Assembly (NCBI GenBank): GCA_007922225.1
Contig: ML680048.1
Span: forward strand, 41,592-105,591
Direction of reading: 5' to 3'
Source of the DNA: Emydura subglobosa
Lineage: Eukaryota > Chordata > Testudines > Chelidae
Length of the DNA: 64,000 nucleotides
Part shown: one piece after another, positions 32,404 to 42,152 of the stretch
Numbering within the stretch: position 1 is the stretch's first letter
How the letters are laid out: each line of letters starts with the position of its first letter
Notes under the pieces: generated by a model
What the model saw: only the letters and a program-made list of their open reading frames with translations
Told to the model about the DNA's origin: nothing
The model's database searches: none
Made by a program: the position numbers and the translations under genes

Positions 32404-33655
32404 CCCCCCCGGCTAAGGCAGACCCTGGAGGAGACGTCGTGGTGCATGGGGGGGTTTCAGGAAAGCCCCAATCATGTGGGGCCAGCCAGCAATGGCTGAA
32501 TTCGGGGGAGAGTCTTGTGGAACTATCAGGAAACGTTGCCCCTACCTGGCGGCGTGCGATTAGGGGCACGAGGGGTGGGCGTGACACGAGGGTTGGGGGC
32601 TGAGAAGCTGGGATTTCTGTGAGTAATCAGCGCCCGGGACTGGGTGTCAGACAGGAGTGGGGCAAGTGGGCTTGGGGGGCAGCTGCTGTTAACCTGGATG
32701 TAACAAGGTCACTCATCGTCCTGGGTACCCGAAGAACCGTCCCAGCCCAATTCCCTCCCAGAGTCAGGGAGAGAATCCAGGAGTCCTGGTGCACCCATGC
32801 TCTGACCACTAGCCCCCACTCCCGTCCCAGAGATGGGGAGAGAACCAAGGAGTCCTTGCTTCTGACCCCCCCCCCCCCTTTTAATCCCTCAGACGCAACT
32901 CCCCTCCCAGGACACCTGGGTTCTGGCTCCCTACTCCCCGCTCTAACCACTAAACCCTATTCCCCTCCCAGAGCCAGAACCTTGGAGTCGTGACGCCCCC
33001 ATGCTGTAACCACTACAACCCACTTCCCTCCCAGAGACGTGGAGAGAACCCAGGAGTCCTGGTGCCCAACGCCGCTGCTCTAACCACTCAGACCCTACTG
33101 CCCTCCCAAGACACCTGGGTTCTGGCTCCCTACTCCCTAGTGGCTCTAACCACTAGACCCTACTCCCCTCCAAGAGCCAGAGACAGAACACTGCAGTCCT
33201 GGTGACCCCCCTCCCCCGCTATAAACACTAGAACCCACTCGCCTCCCAGAGACGGGGAGAGAACCCAGGAGTCCTGGCTCCCATCTCCCCTGTTCTAACC
33301 ACTAGTCCCCGCTCCCCTCCCAGCGCCCTGAGACAGAGGCAGTAATCCCTGCAGCTAGAAACCATGTCCCAGAGTTGGAAAGGCGCTGTGTCCCGTTTCC
33401 CAGCCCATGAGCCAGGCAGTGCCCCCCCAGGGCCTTTCCCTGCTGCAGTCAGGGGCCGGTTCCCGCCTTGTGGGCTCTGCCGGGGGCCGGGCGCTTCAGT
33501 GGGGAGAGAGTAGAGAGGTTTCCAGTGGAGCAGACCAGCGAGGAAATCCCACACCAGTGCCTCGTGAAATTAATAGACTGCCCTCCCTCTCCCTGCTGGG
33601 GCATGGGCCCACTCTCGCCACACCCCCAAACAAGGAGAGAAACTAACCCTGGGGG
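32404..33655 (-). repeat. Distal 3' flank of copy C with an array of tRNA/MIR-like SINE units
   Basis: 32405-32640 is the inverted paralogue of about 16320-16560. 32720-33330 is an array of roughly eight inverted units, each with AACCACTA(G/A)(A/T)CCC, CTCCCAGAG and CCCAGGAGTCCTGG or AGGACACCTGGGTTCTGG. 33340-33590 is the inverted paralogue of 15640-15890. 33600-33655 matches 24920-24970 inverted. No gene. Confidence 0.7.
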
Positions 33656-33659
33656 CGCA

Positions 33660-34550
33660 GGCAGGATTCGGGTGCCAGCTGTCCTGATTTTATAGGGAGA
33701 GTCCCGCTATAGGTGACTTTTTCTTATATAGGCACCTGTGGTGAGTGGGTGTGTCCTCCCTCTGAAACTGACAGGGAGAAACAGGCCGTGCCTGTGGGGG
33801 CGGAGCCAGAGACTGCCCGTCCGTCCACCCAGAAGCGAGGGGGTGGGACAGGAAGTATAAAAGAGAGGCCCAGGAGCTCAGTCGGTGTCCGTCGGACTTC
33901 CCTCCCCGCCCTCCAGATCTGCCTGATACCTGGGGGAACAGACCGGGACCCGGTACCAGGGTAAGCGGAGCCAGACCTGGGTCCGGAGACAGGCGAATGA
34001 GCAGCGCGTGGCCTGGGGCCCAGAGGTATCTCCAGATGTGACCCCCCTGCCGGACCCCCTGATCCAGAGGGGCCAAGACTTGGAGGAGCTGCCGGACGCA
34101 GATAAGGAGGCAGTGGCCCTACCAGGGCCAGACTTGGAGGAGTTGCCCTTGGAGGTGCCAGAGGATGAGGATGAGGCACAGGCCTTGACAGGGCCGGACC
34201 TGGAGGAACTGCCCCACACCGACCTCCCCGCCAAGCTGCCTGACCTACCGCCCCCCGATGATATCGAGGGGTTCTGCAGCCTGCCCCTGGGAGCCTACCC
34301 CGAGGAAGTCGACTGGATGGTGGCACAGCAGATACCCAAGAGACAGGGGGAAGGCAGTAGCCCAGGGGAGGGGCCACCTGGTCCGGGGACTGGGGAACCG
34401 GACTGTGAATCAGCGTCTTGCGGTTGGGACCCCGCTTTCTCCGTGTGTGACAAACCCCTCTGACACGGCTAGGGACCTGGGCTGGGACGCAGTGGAGTCG
34501 GGTGGCCCTGCGTCCCCCTCCCCTGACCACACCGGTGGTCTCTGAACTGT
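33660..34550 (+). mobile_element. Second copy of the DLEELP-coding LTR-like element
   Basis: Not present at the matching point of the A flank, so it is an insertion in the C flank; exact ends are not clear. TATAAAAG at 33856-33863 is followed about 25 bp later by the conserved GAGCTCAGT. A donor-like CAG|GGTAAGC lies near 33957-33966. The plus-strand frame 33927-34463 is open for about 178 codons, without an ATG before its last third, and carries DLEELP at codons 34077, 34131 and 34197, then DIEGFCSLPLG and ends CDKPL. The 3' part (GGGACCTGGGCTGGGACGCA, GCGTCCCCCTCCCCT) matches the element at 17752-19009. Confidence 0.65.
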
Positions 34551-35351
34551 GTGCTGCCCCGTTTCGAACTTCTGGACTACTTGCTGCCCACTGGGGCACG
34601 GGCCTATTGTCTGCCACCCCTCAGCTCCCCGTTGGCAGGGCCCAGCCTAGCGCATGACGCACCAGCCCAGCCTTTGTCTGTGGAGCAGATTCCCCCCGCG
34701 CCCGGCAGATGCAGCAGCTACGCTGGATTCACGGCTCGGGTCGGTCGCTCATTCCCGGAATCTCGCTTGTTTTTTTAATTTCATTTTTATTCATTGTTGT
34801 CTCCAAACCAGCGAGCGAGATGCACTTTGCGGAGTTCCCTTCCCACGAGTGAAAGCTCGCTGGCCTGGCTGGCGCTGGGACAGGATGTTTGCAGAGGGAG
34901 GGGCCACCCGGGGGTGACTAACACATGGGACAGGCCCGGTGAGGAAGGGGTTTTCACACAAGTTAGCAGGGCAGGGACAGATGAGGATCTCCCATGAACA
35001 GCCCCTTGACCGGCTGACATGGGGGAGAGCTGCAAACCCCCACGTCTTCCCTAGCGCTGGACTCTGTCCCTCACCCCCAGGGAAATAAACCAGCTGTTTG
35101 CCTAGCAAAGAGACAGGCTGAGGGCTGGGATTTCCAAGGGAGCTGATGGGAGCCAGCCTTGAACCTAGCTTCTGACTCCCCTGGGCTGCCTGCCTTGAGG
35201 CTCACGGGTTGGGCGCTGACTGAGCAAAGCGATAGCTGGCGGGGCTTGGTCTGGGGGGTCTCAACCCCTCTGAAAGCAGGTCCCATGGCTGAGACTCTGC
35301 AAAGGGCAGAAGCGGTGCAGCTCTGGCCCCTGCAGTAATTCCCAGCAGGGC
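34551..35351 (-). repeat. 3' flank of copy C, part of the duplicated unit
   Basis: Inverted paralogue of the 3' flanks of A, B and D. No gene apart from the end of C. The AATAAA signal is at 34791-34786 on the minus strand within the conserved AATGAATAAAAATGAA block. Confidence 0.8.
34786..34791 (-). terminator. Poly(A) signal of copy C
   Basis: AATAAA on the minus strand, about 560 nt after the stop codon, inside a block conserved in the flanks of A, B and D. Confidence 0.6.
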
Positions 35352-37679
35352 TCAGGGCTGCAGCTTCTTCATCGTCTTGTGAATCCAGGGGATGAAGGTG
35401 GAGACTCTTGTGTACACCGTGAGGGGGGTCCCATTACCGAATCCACAGGAGACGATGCCCTGGGCCTTTCGCCCACACACCAGGGGGCCCCCAGAGTCGC
35501 CCTGAGAAATGGAACAAGAAACAGATAAAGAACATCCAGCCATGGGGCTTCCAGTCTGCCTCGCACCCTACCTGCAGCCTGCCTGGTTTCTGCCTCCTCC
35601 CTGCAAAAAAGCAACTGTTTTCCCATTCATTTGTACAGCACCGGGCACAGGGGGGGACCTGCCCTTCCATCTATGCTTTGTGGCCTGACTGCAACCCCGA
35701 CAGACTCGTAAATCACAACCATTGGTCAAAGGGGGCTTGAAGCCAGGAGGAGAATCACCTTGGAAGGGTTTTTGCCTTCGTCTGGGTCCCCCGCACACAG
35801 CATCGTGGAGGGGTCATAGTTCTCATCTGGCCCGTTAGGAGTACTCCAACATGCAGCCTCCGGCATCACCACCACGTCCACCTCCTGCAGAATATCCGAG
35901 GTCTCCTCACCGTCTGCGCTAGTCCAGCCCCAGCCAGCGACGCTGCATTTTTTCCCGGGCTGTACTGTCTCGTCGGTGCAGGGCAGGCGGATGGTTTTCA
36001 CCCATCGGGTCAGCTTCGCTTTCCTCCTCAGCTGAGACATGATAAGACCGATGACAATCAGAGTGAGGGTCCCACTCAGGGACACAGAGACACACCCCAC
36101 GCCCAGGAAAACACATGGCCAGGAGGTCACAGGGGGTGCGGTGAGGGAATGAGGGTGGGGCCTGCAGCAGTGTGAGGTTACAGGGGGCGGGGTGATGGGA
36201 TGGCGCGGTACCTGCAGCAGCATGATGTCGTTATCAGTTTCCTCGTCATATTCCGGGTGGGGGATCTTGGCGCGTGCGGGGATCACCTGTTGGCTCAGTT
36301 CCCATTTGCTAATGTTGTGGGCTCCCAGAAACACCGTGATGTCGCTGTGAGAGCCAAGAGCAACGTGTGGGGCATTAGGGGCAGGGCGGGGATCTGGGGG
36401 AGGGGCGCAGGCACAGTGATATGGGGGGACGGGGCAGCCTGGGGCTCTCAGGCTGACATCTCAGACTCAGCTGCCAGCCTGTAAACCCTCACCCCACTGC
36501 ACACATGCTGGCTGCCATACGGCCCCGGGGCTGGGCACTGGCTGGCTGCGTGGGTGGGAACGGGGCACAAGGGGCCTTTCCCCTGTAGGTGGTGCCGGCT
36601 GCAGCACAGAGCCCCTGCCCGTGGCATTGGGGTCCCAGCCGGTGTCTCTCCCGGCCCTCTGTGCTGTTCCCCTGAGCGCCTTTGCTGCCCCATGTCCTCC
36701 TGGCCCCTGGGTCTCAACTCCCTGCACCCCGGGGACCCTCCTGCTAGATCCAGATGGAGTCTGTGCCTGGCTCCCCCACCCCAGACCTCTGCCCAGTTCT
36801 TCTGGGGCTGGGACCTAGGAGAAGACCCGCAGCCAAGAGTCTCAGTCGGGATCTGGGAAGCGCCTGAAACGAGGGGGGGACCCTGATCTCGGTGTTAAAC
36901 AACCCTAATTAACCATACAACCGGCCCCTAATGAATAAATTACGTTGTAATGTGTTTACACCATGAATACCAATGACCCAGTGCTGGCTCTGATGCCCTT
37001 GGGCTTCTCTTTGCCTTTCCCACAGGACACCAGTAAAATGAGGAGGGCTTGGCACAGCTGGATCCCTGCACAGCTGGATCCCTGCACAGCTGGATCCTGG
37101 GTTCGGGGAGACACCACGACGCAGAGACAAACAGGCTCTTACCCCTCGGCACAGTGGGCGGCTGTCAGCACAAAATCCTTCCGCACCAGGAAGCCTCCGC
37201 ACATCTTTGGACCCGTGGAGGTCTCTCTGCTGAGAAAGGCCATGTAGGGTCGAGAATGGGGCTCAGCGACCCGGCCCCCGATGATCTCTCCTGGCACCGC
37301 AGAAAGAGAGGAGGGGATGGATCAGCGCTGGCGCCCATGGGACGCCCCGGCAGGACCAGATTTGTCATCCTCAGGCCTGGTGAGTCCCACACCCCAGATG
37401 TGCACAGCTATGGACCCCTGGATGCAGCCCCTCTCCCGCTCTGCATCGATCTAGATGTTAATAACCCCCCATTCACCCCTGTGAGCCACTAGACACACAC
37501 CCCATTCACCCCAAAGCCCCAGGGGTTCCTTAGATACCAGCCAGAAAGCCCACATCCTGCAAACCCCCACATTCACCCCAAAGCTCCATGGGGCCTCGAT
37601 CCTAGCCCCACTCACCAGACCAAGCCCCAAGGGGCAGGAGAAGAACCGTGGGGAGCAGCAGCCAGACATAGATCTGCAT
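35352..37679 (-). CDS. Copy C: intact chymase-locus (granzyme / mast-cell protease-like) serine protease, five exons
   Basis: Exons on the minus strand: 37679-37616, 37290-37143, 36344-36212, 36031-35759, 35501-35352; all have GT/AG borders and join into 255 codons without a stop. Residues 1-21 are a hydrophobic signal peptide, followed by the Gly-Glu propeptide typical of granzymes and chymases and the mature N-terminus IIGG at 24-27. Catalytic residues: His67 (TAAHC), Asp110 (NDIMLLQ), Ser209 (GDSGGPL). Disulfides expected: C52-C68, KCSVAGWG to LVCG, and AACW to MLCAG; C191-C220 is absent, as in this family. One N-glycosylation sequon, NIS, at 81. Odd points: Asn at the S1 pocket base (189), Cys at position 215 and an extra Cys at residue 133. 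Known family role: dipeptide removal by cathepsin C, storage in granules, cleavage of proteins in immunity. Exact orthology is unclear. Confidence 0.92.
36032..36211 (-). repeat. Intron 3 minisatellite of copy C (one full unit)
   Basis: After the exon 3 donor there is one further unit with AACCTCACACTGCTGCAG, then a partial unit. It is the shortest array of the five copies. Confidence 0.75.
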
Positions 37680-38740
37680 ATTCGGAGTCAGTGCAGGAAC
37701 GGTGCATCTGCCTGGGGCTGGAAGGCTTTATAGACTGAGCTGGCAGGGAGCTGGTGGGCAGGAAACCTCAGGGTCACCCACACACTCCTCCCAATGCAGG
37801 GCTCAGGACTCTCATTTTCCAGCCACAGCCAACCACACGAGCTTGGGGGGGCAGGATGGGCAGGTCCTGCACAGCTGGTGCTACAGCACAGCTGGATGGA
37901 TGATGCACAGCTGGGTCACTGCACAGCGTGGGATGAAGCTCCACTGGATGGAGAAGACCCTGGTGGGGACGTATCTAACAGGATCAAGAGAGCCAGCTCA
38001 CGGCTGGGCACATCTGGGGGCCTTCCTCACCTAGGCCCAGCTGTGCTCAGCTCCCCGCCCGTGTCTCTGTGCTGGGGGCTGTGGGTGACAGCCCCGGATA
38101 TCGGTGGCAGGCAGGAATGCAGCTCTTTGATTTTTTTCACCGCGGCCCAGCCGTATGCAGGGGCAGGGCTGGGCAGAGCTGCCACCGGCCCCCATCACAG
38201 CGACTGCAGTGGGAGGATTTCTGAGAAGCCCCCCGGAGAGTCTGTGACCATGCGAAGGGGATGTGGCAGCATGTGTGAGGCTGTAGGGCCGGAAGCTGTG
38301 CCCGTGCAGAGCCAGAGGGGAAATGACACAGTACAGATACAGAGAGAACCCAGGAGTCTGGCCTCCACCTCTCTGGCTCTAACCACTAGACCCCACTGCC
38401 CTCCCCAAGCCTGGGATATAACCCAGGAGTCCTGGCTGCCAGGAAATGACACAGCAGATACAGAGAGCCCTGCCTCACAGCCCTGCCTCAGTGGTCACCA
38501 CAAACCCAGGCCCTCTCACCACACCCGCACCATCCTGCAGTGCTGTAACTCTCCCCGCACGCCCCTTTAATTCCTGCCAGCCTCCCGGCATCCCCTCTCA
38601 CCCCACTGAACTCCCTGAAAAGCCTCCAGCCCCCTTTTAATTCCCCAACCTCCCCTTTCTTTTCCCCAACCTCCCCGTTAATCTCCCCAGTTCCCTGTGT
38701 CTCCGCAATGTCCATTCCTGGCACCTGTTGTATGTCCTCA
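37680..38740 (-). other. 5' flank of copy C
   Basis: The first about 450 bp are shared with B and D; the rest is shared with the B 5' flank in inverted form, including the tRNA/MIR-like unit at 38330-38470. No gene. Confidence 0.7.
37726..37732 (-). promoter_or_regulatory. TATA box of copy C
   Basis: TATAAAG on the minus strand, 53 nt before the ATG at 37679, in the same context (AGTCTATAAAGCCTTCCAGC) as in copy D. Confidence 0.8.
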
Positions 38741-39407
38741 CCCTGCTTCTGCCTGTCTCTCCGTCTCCTCCCTCGCCTGCCCCTGGGCGGATGAGCTTGG
38801 AGAGGCCGGATGAACTTGTTATATGGCCAGACCACGGCCGCTCCTTCGCGCTTGTCGGGATGGCTTCTCGCACCCCAGCCCATGGGGCGATGCTGTTCCG
38901 AACCCCTCGTTTTGAACCTGGCCGAGGTGGGAGATGCCGGGATTTTCCGGATGTAGCTCAGCTCCACGGCCCGTATTGGCCGTTCCAGTTCTGCCAGCAG
39001 GGCCACATCTCGCGCGCAGACTGAAAACCAGAGACCGCCAGCGCCTGCTGTAACCGGCTTTAGCTTCGCCGGCCCTGCTGCTGTCTGTGCCTTTCTTGCC
39101 AGACTTTCTGCTTCAACCCATCATTGGCGGGGACTGCCCCCAGCTCCTTGCCCTGTTCCACTGGCTCCAGCTCGTCATGCGTGGGTTGATCCCAGCACGT
39201 CGCCTTGTCTCAGCCCGGCTTTCTCTGCATCCGTTTCCAGGCCCTGCTTTGCCAAGGTTTCAGCCAATCGTTTTGCCAGGTTCGCAAATTCCTCGTCCCA
39301 GCCTGCCCGGCCGTCAGTGTCATCAGCCAATCGAAGCTTTGAGCCTGTTCGCCCCCCGATACCAACACTGCCAATGTGATCTTCTCCAGCATATCCATCG
39401 TTACGTG
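38740..39407 (-). mobile_element. LINE reverse transcriptase relic of the C arm, part 1
   Basis: Inverted paralogue of about 19745-20420. The minus strand reads ELERPIRAVELSYIRK near 38970 and other motifs of the B-arm relic, with its own stops. It breaks off at the solo LTR. Confidence 0.72.
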
Positions 39408-40546
39408 TGTCACGCTGTCTGAATGAGGGGCCCCTGAGGTGTATTCAGGAGCTCCGATTCCTCCCTTCTACAGCAGTCTCGCGTTGGGTGTGTCACACTG
39501 GGTAGATTGGGGGGGTGGCATTAGTCATATTTGTTAACATCTGTGTGTCAAAATCATAATAATCCATGGAGATATGCCATGTCAGGCACTGCTAGAGAGG
39601 CTGTAATGTGCTAAGTCAGGTGACAATACTTATGTACACGTGTTCTGTCTGTAATGGAAGTTATGGACATATCTGATGTACCTGTGTTTCAAATTGTGCT
39701 GGCTGGGATACACCCCAGGCAGAGAGGCGGCAGGACAATAGCCCGCCTAATGGCCTATCAAAACCTTCACAGAAGCAAAGGGCCCAGGAAGAAACTAAAG
39801 GAAGAGCTGAAGAGTTACCAGGATTGGCCCATGTGACTCTGGACTCCATTTTAGTTCTTGTAACATTCCACAAGACAGCATGGCCAGGGACAGGGGGTAC
39901 ATAAGGCTGAGCCATACAAACCATTTTGTTTTTCTTCCTGTCCAGCTACAGACACACATCTACCTCTGGATCAATTCATTTGTAACTGAACCGAAGGACT
40001 AAGATCAAACCAGGTGTTGGATGTGTACCAGAGGAACTATACAAGCCTGCAACTCCACATTTCTTCTAGAAACCTGATGTATGTGCACTTTCGATAATTT
40101 GTATGTATCTGGTTTGCTCTAATCCTTTAACATTTCTCTCATGGTTTCTTTCTTTCTTTTTGCAATAAACCTCTAGTGTTAGTTACTAAAGGATTGGCTG
40201 GCAGCGTGGGATTTTGGGTAATATCCAAACTTACATTGATCTGGTGCTGTGGCTGACCCCTTGGGGTCAGAGGGAACCTTTTTAGTAAAGAGCACAGAGT
40301 GTAAATAACTGGGCTCTTTACAGGACCCAGTGCTGATTTGGGAGCCAGGAGCTGAAATGCAGTGAAGGGGGCTGTGTGCATTTGTGGACTGGCTTCTGTG
40401 GGGATTCAGAAGTGCAGTTTGTGGCTGGTTGGGAAGTCTGGCTTCAGTGCCACCCTCCAGTGCTGGGATAATCTGCTCTCTGTTTGCAACCTGCCCTGAC
40501 CTTGGCATTTTCAGGTGGCTGCCCTGGGCACGGACGGGTCACAGTG
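39408..40546 (+). mobile_element. Solo LTR of the Gypsy family, inserted in the LINE relic of the C arm
   Basis: About 1.14 kb, starting TGTCACGCTGTCTGAAT. It has a TATA-like GGTACATAAGG near 39896, AATAAA at about 40163-40168 and the terminal GGGTCACAGTG. Compared with the 5' LTR of the Gypsy element it lacks the last bases (GTAGTCATAACA). The B arm is uninterrupted at the matching point (about 19725). No clean target duplication can be defined. Confidence 0.82.
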
Positions 40547-41045
40547 CAATCCACGTAGACGGCAAACAACGTGGGCGAATGGAGGCAGCTTTGCCGGACT
40601 CCAACCGTGCTGTAAAACCATTCCCCTCTTGTGCCACAGACAAGGCTGCACTACCAGCCTGTGCACACGGTCGTTTAATGGTAAAAATAAGCTGACAATC
40701 AACGCTGGTCTACTTCATGGTTGCCAGGAGAGCTTCGTGCCAGGCTCTGTCAACACCTTCTTGAAGTCGACAAAGACGTGTTAGATGTGCTGTGGGTGTT
40801 GTAAAGTATTTCCTGTTGGAGGCCCGGTGCAATTCGAGTTGCATGACCACTGTGCTGCAGGCTCAGCCTAGCTGGAGTTGCTCACGTGGCTATTCTGACC
40901 CCGGTGGCACGATATTTTCCGGCTGGCAGAGATGAGCAGGACTGAGTAACCTTGCAGATGTCTGTGTTTCTGCAGAGCACAGCACATAACAGGACGAAAT
41001 ACACGCTCGGAGCTGCACATAGAGCAGTGGTTCTCAACCAGGGCT
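40547..41045 (-). mobile_element. LINE relic of the C arm, part 2, and arm end
   Basis: Inverted paralogue of 19230-19735. The minus strand includes the FKK.FDRAWHE region around 40770. The arm closes with the hAT-like AGTGGTTCTCAACCAGG at about 41025. Confidence 0.7.
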
Positions 41046-41083
41046 ACGTGGGGGTGCGCAGAGATCTTCCAAGGGGTGTGACC

Positions 41084-41700
41084 CATCTGTGCCCAGGGCA
41101 GCCACCTGAAAATGCCAAGGTCAGGGCAGGCTGCAAACAGAGAGCAGATTCTCCCAGCACTGGTGGGTGGCGCTGAAGTCAGGCTTCCCAACCAGCCACA
41201 AACTGCATTTCTGAATCCCCACAGAAGCCATATACAAAAACACACAGCCCCCTTTACTGCATTTCAGCTTCTGGCTCCCAAATCAGCACTGGGTCCTGTA
41301 AAGAGCCCAGTTATTTAAACTCTATTCTCTTTACTAAAAAGGTTCCCTCTGATCCCGAAGGGTCAGCCACAGCACCAGATCAATGTAAGTTTGGATATTA
41401 CCCAAAATCCCACGCTGCCAGCCAATCCTGTAGTAACTAAAACTAAAGGTTTATTGCAAAAAGAAAGAAAGAAACCATGAGAGAAATGTTAAAGGTTTAG
41501 AGCAAATCAGATACGTACAAAGATTGTAAGTCCGTATACATCAATTTTCTAGAAGAAATGTGGAGTTGCAGCTTGTACAGTTCCTCTGGTACACATCCAA
41601 CACCTGGATGGGTCTAAGTCCTTCGGTTCAGTTGCAAAATGAATTGATACAGAGGTAGGTGTGTGTCTGTAGCTGAACAGGAACAAAGACAAAATGATTT
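41084..41700 (-). mobile_element. Partial Gypsy-family LTR, 3' truncated against the D promoter flank
   Basis: Minus-strand LTR sequence homologous to 40546-39940 of the solo LTR, including the AATAAA region (TTTATTGC at about 41450). It stops at about 41700, where sequence shared with the C promoter flank begins. Confidence 0.75.
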
Positions 41701-42099
41701 CTGTTTCCTGCCCACCACTGAAATCCGGGGCTGTCACCCACAGCCCCCGGCACGGAGACACGGGAGGGGAGCTGAGCACGGCTGGGCCAGCGTGAGGAAG
41801 TCCCGCAGATGTGCCCAGCTGTGAGCCGGCTTTCTTGATCCTGTTAGACACGTCCCCACCGGGGTCATTTCTGTCCAGTGGTTCCTCATCCCCCACTGTG
41901 CAGGATGTGCATCCATCCAGCTCTGCTGTAGCCCCAGCAGTGCAGGACCCGCAGTGGCCAGGCTGATGCACGGCCCATCCTGCCCCCCGGACCATTTGGT
42001 CGGCTGTGGCTGGAAACTGAGAGGTCTGAGCCCTGCATTCGGAGGAGTGTGTGGGTGACCCTGAGGTTTCCTGCCCACCAGCTCCCTGCCAGCTCAGTC

Positions 42100-42106
42100 T
42101 ATAAAG
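42100..42106 (+). promoter_or_regulatory. TATA box of copy D
   Basis: TATAAAG, 53 nt before the ATG at 42153. Context and spacing match copies B and C. Confidence 0.82.
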
Positions 42107-42152
42107 CCTTCCAGCCCCAGGCAGATGCACCATTCCCGCACTGACTCAGAAT

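Noticed and set aside
33724..34617. Minus-strand frame of 297 codons
   Set aside because: Antisense shadow of the GC-rich LTR-like element; low-complexity Pro/Arg/Ser composition, no domain.
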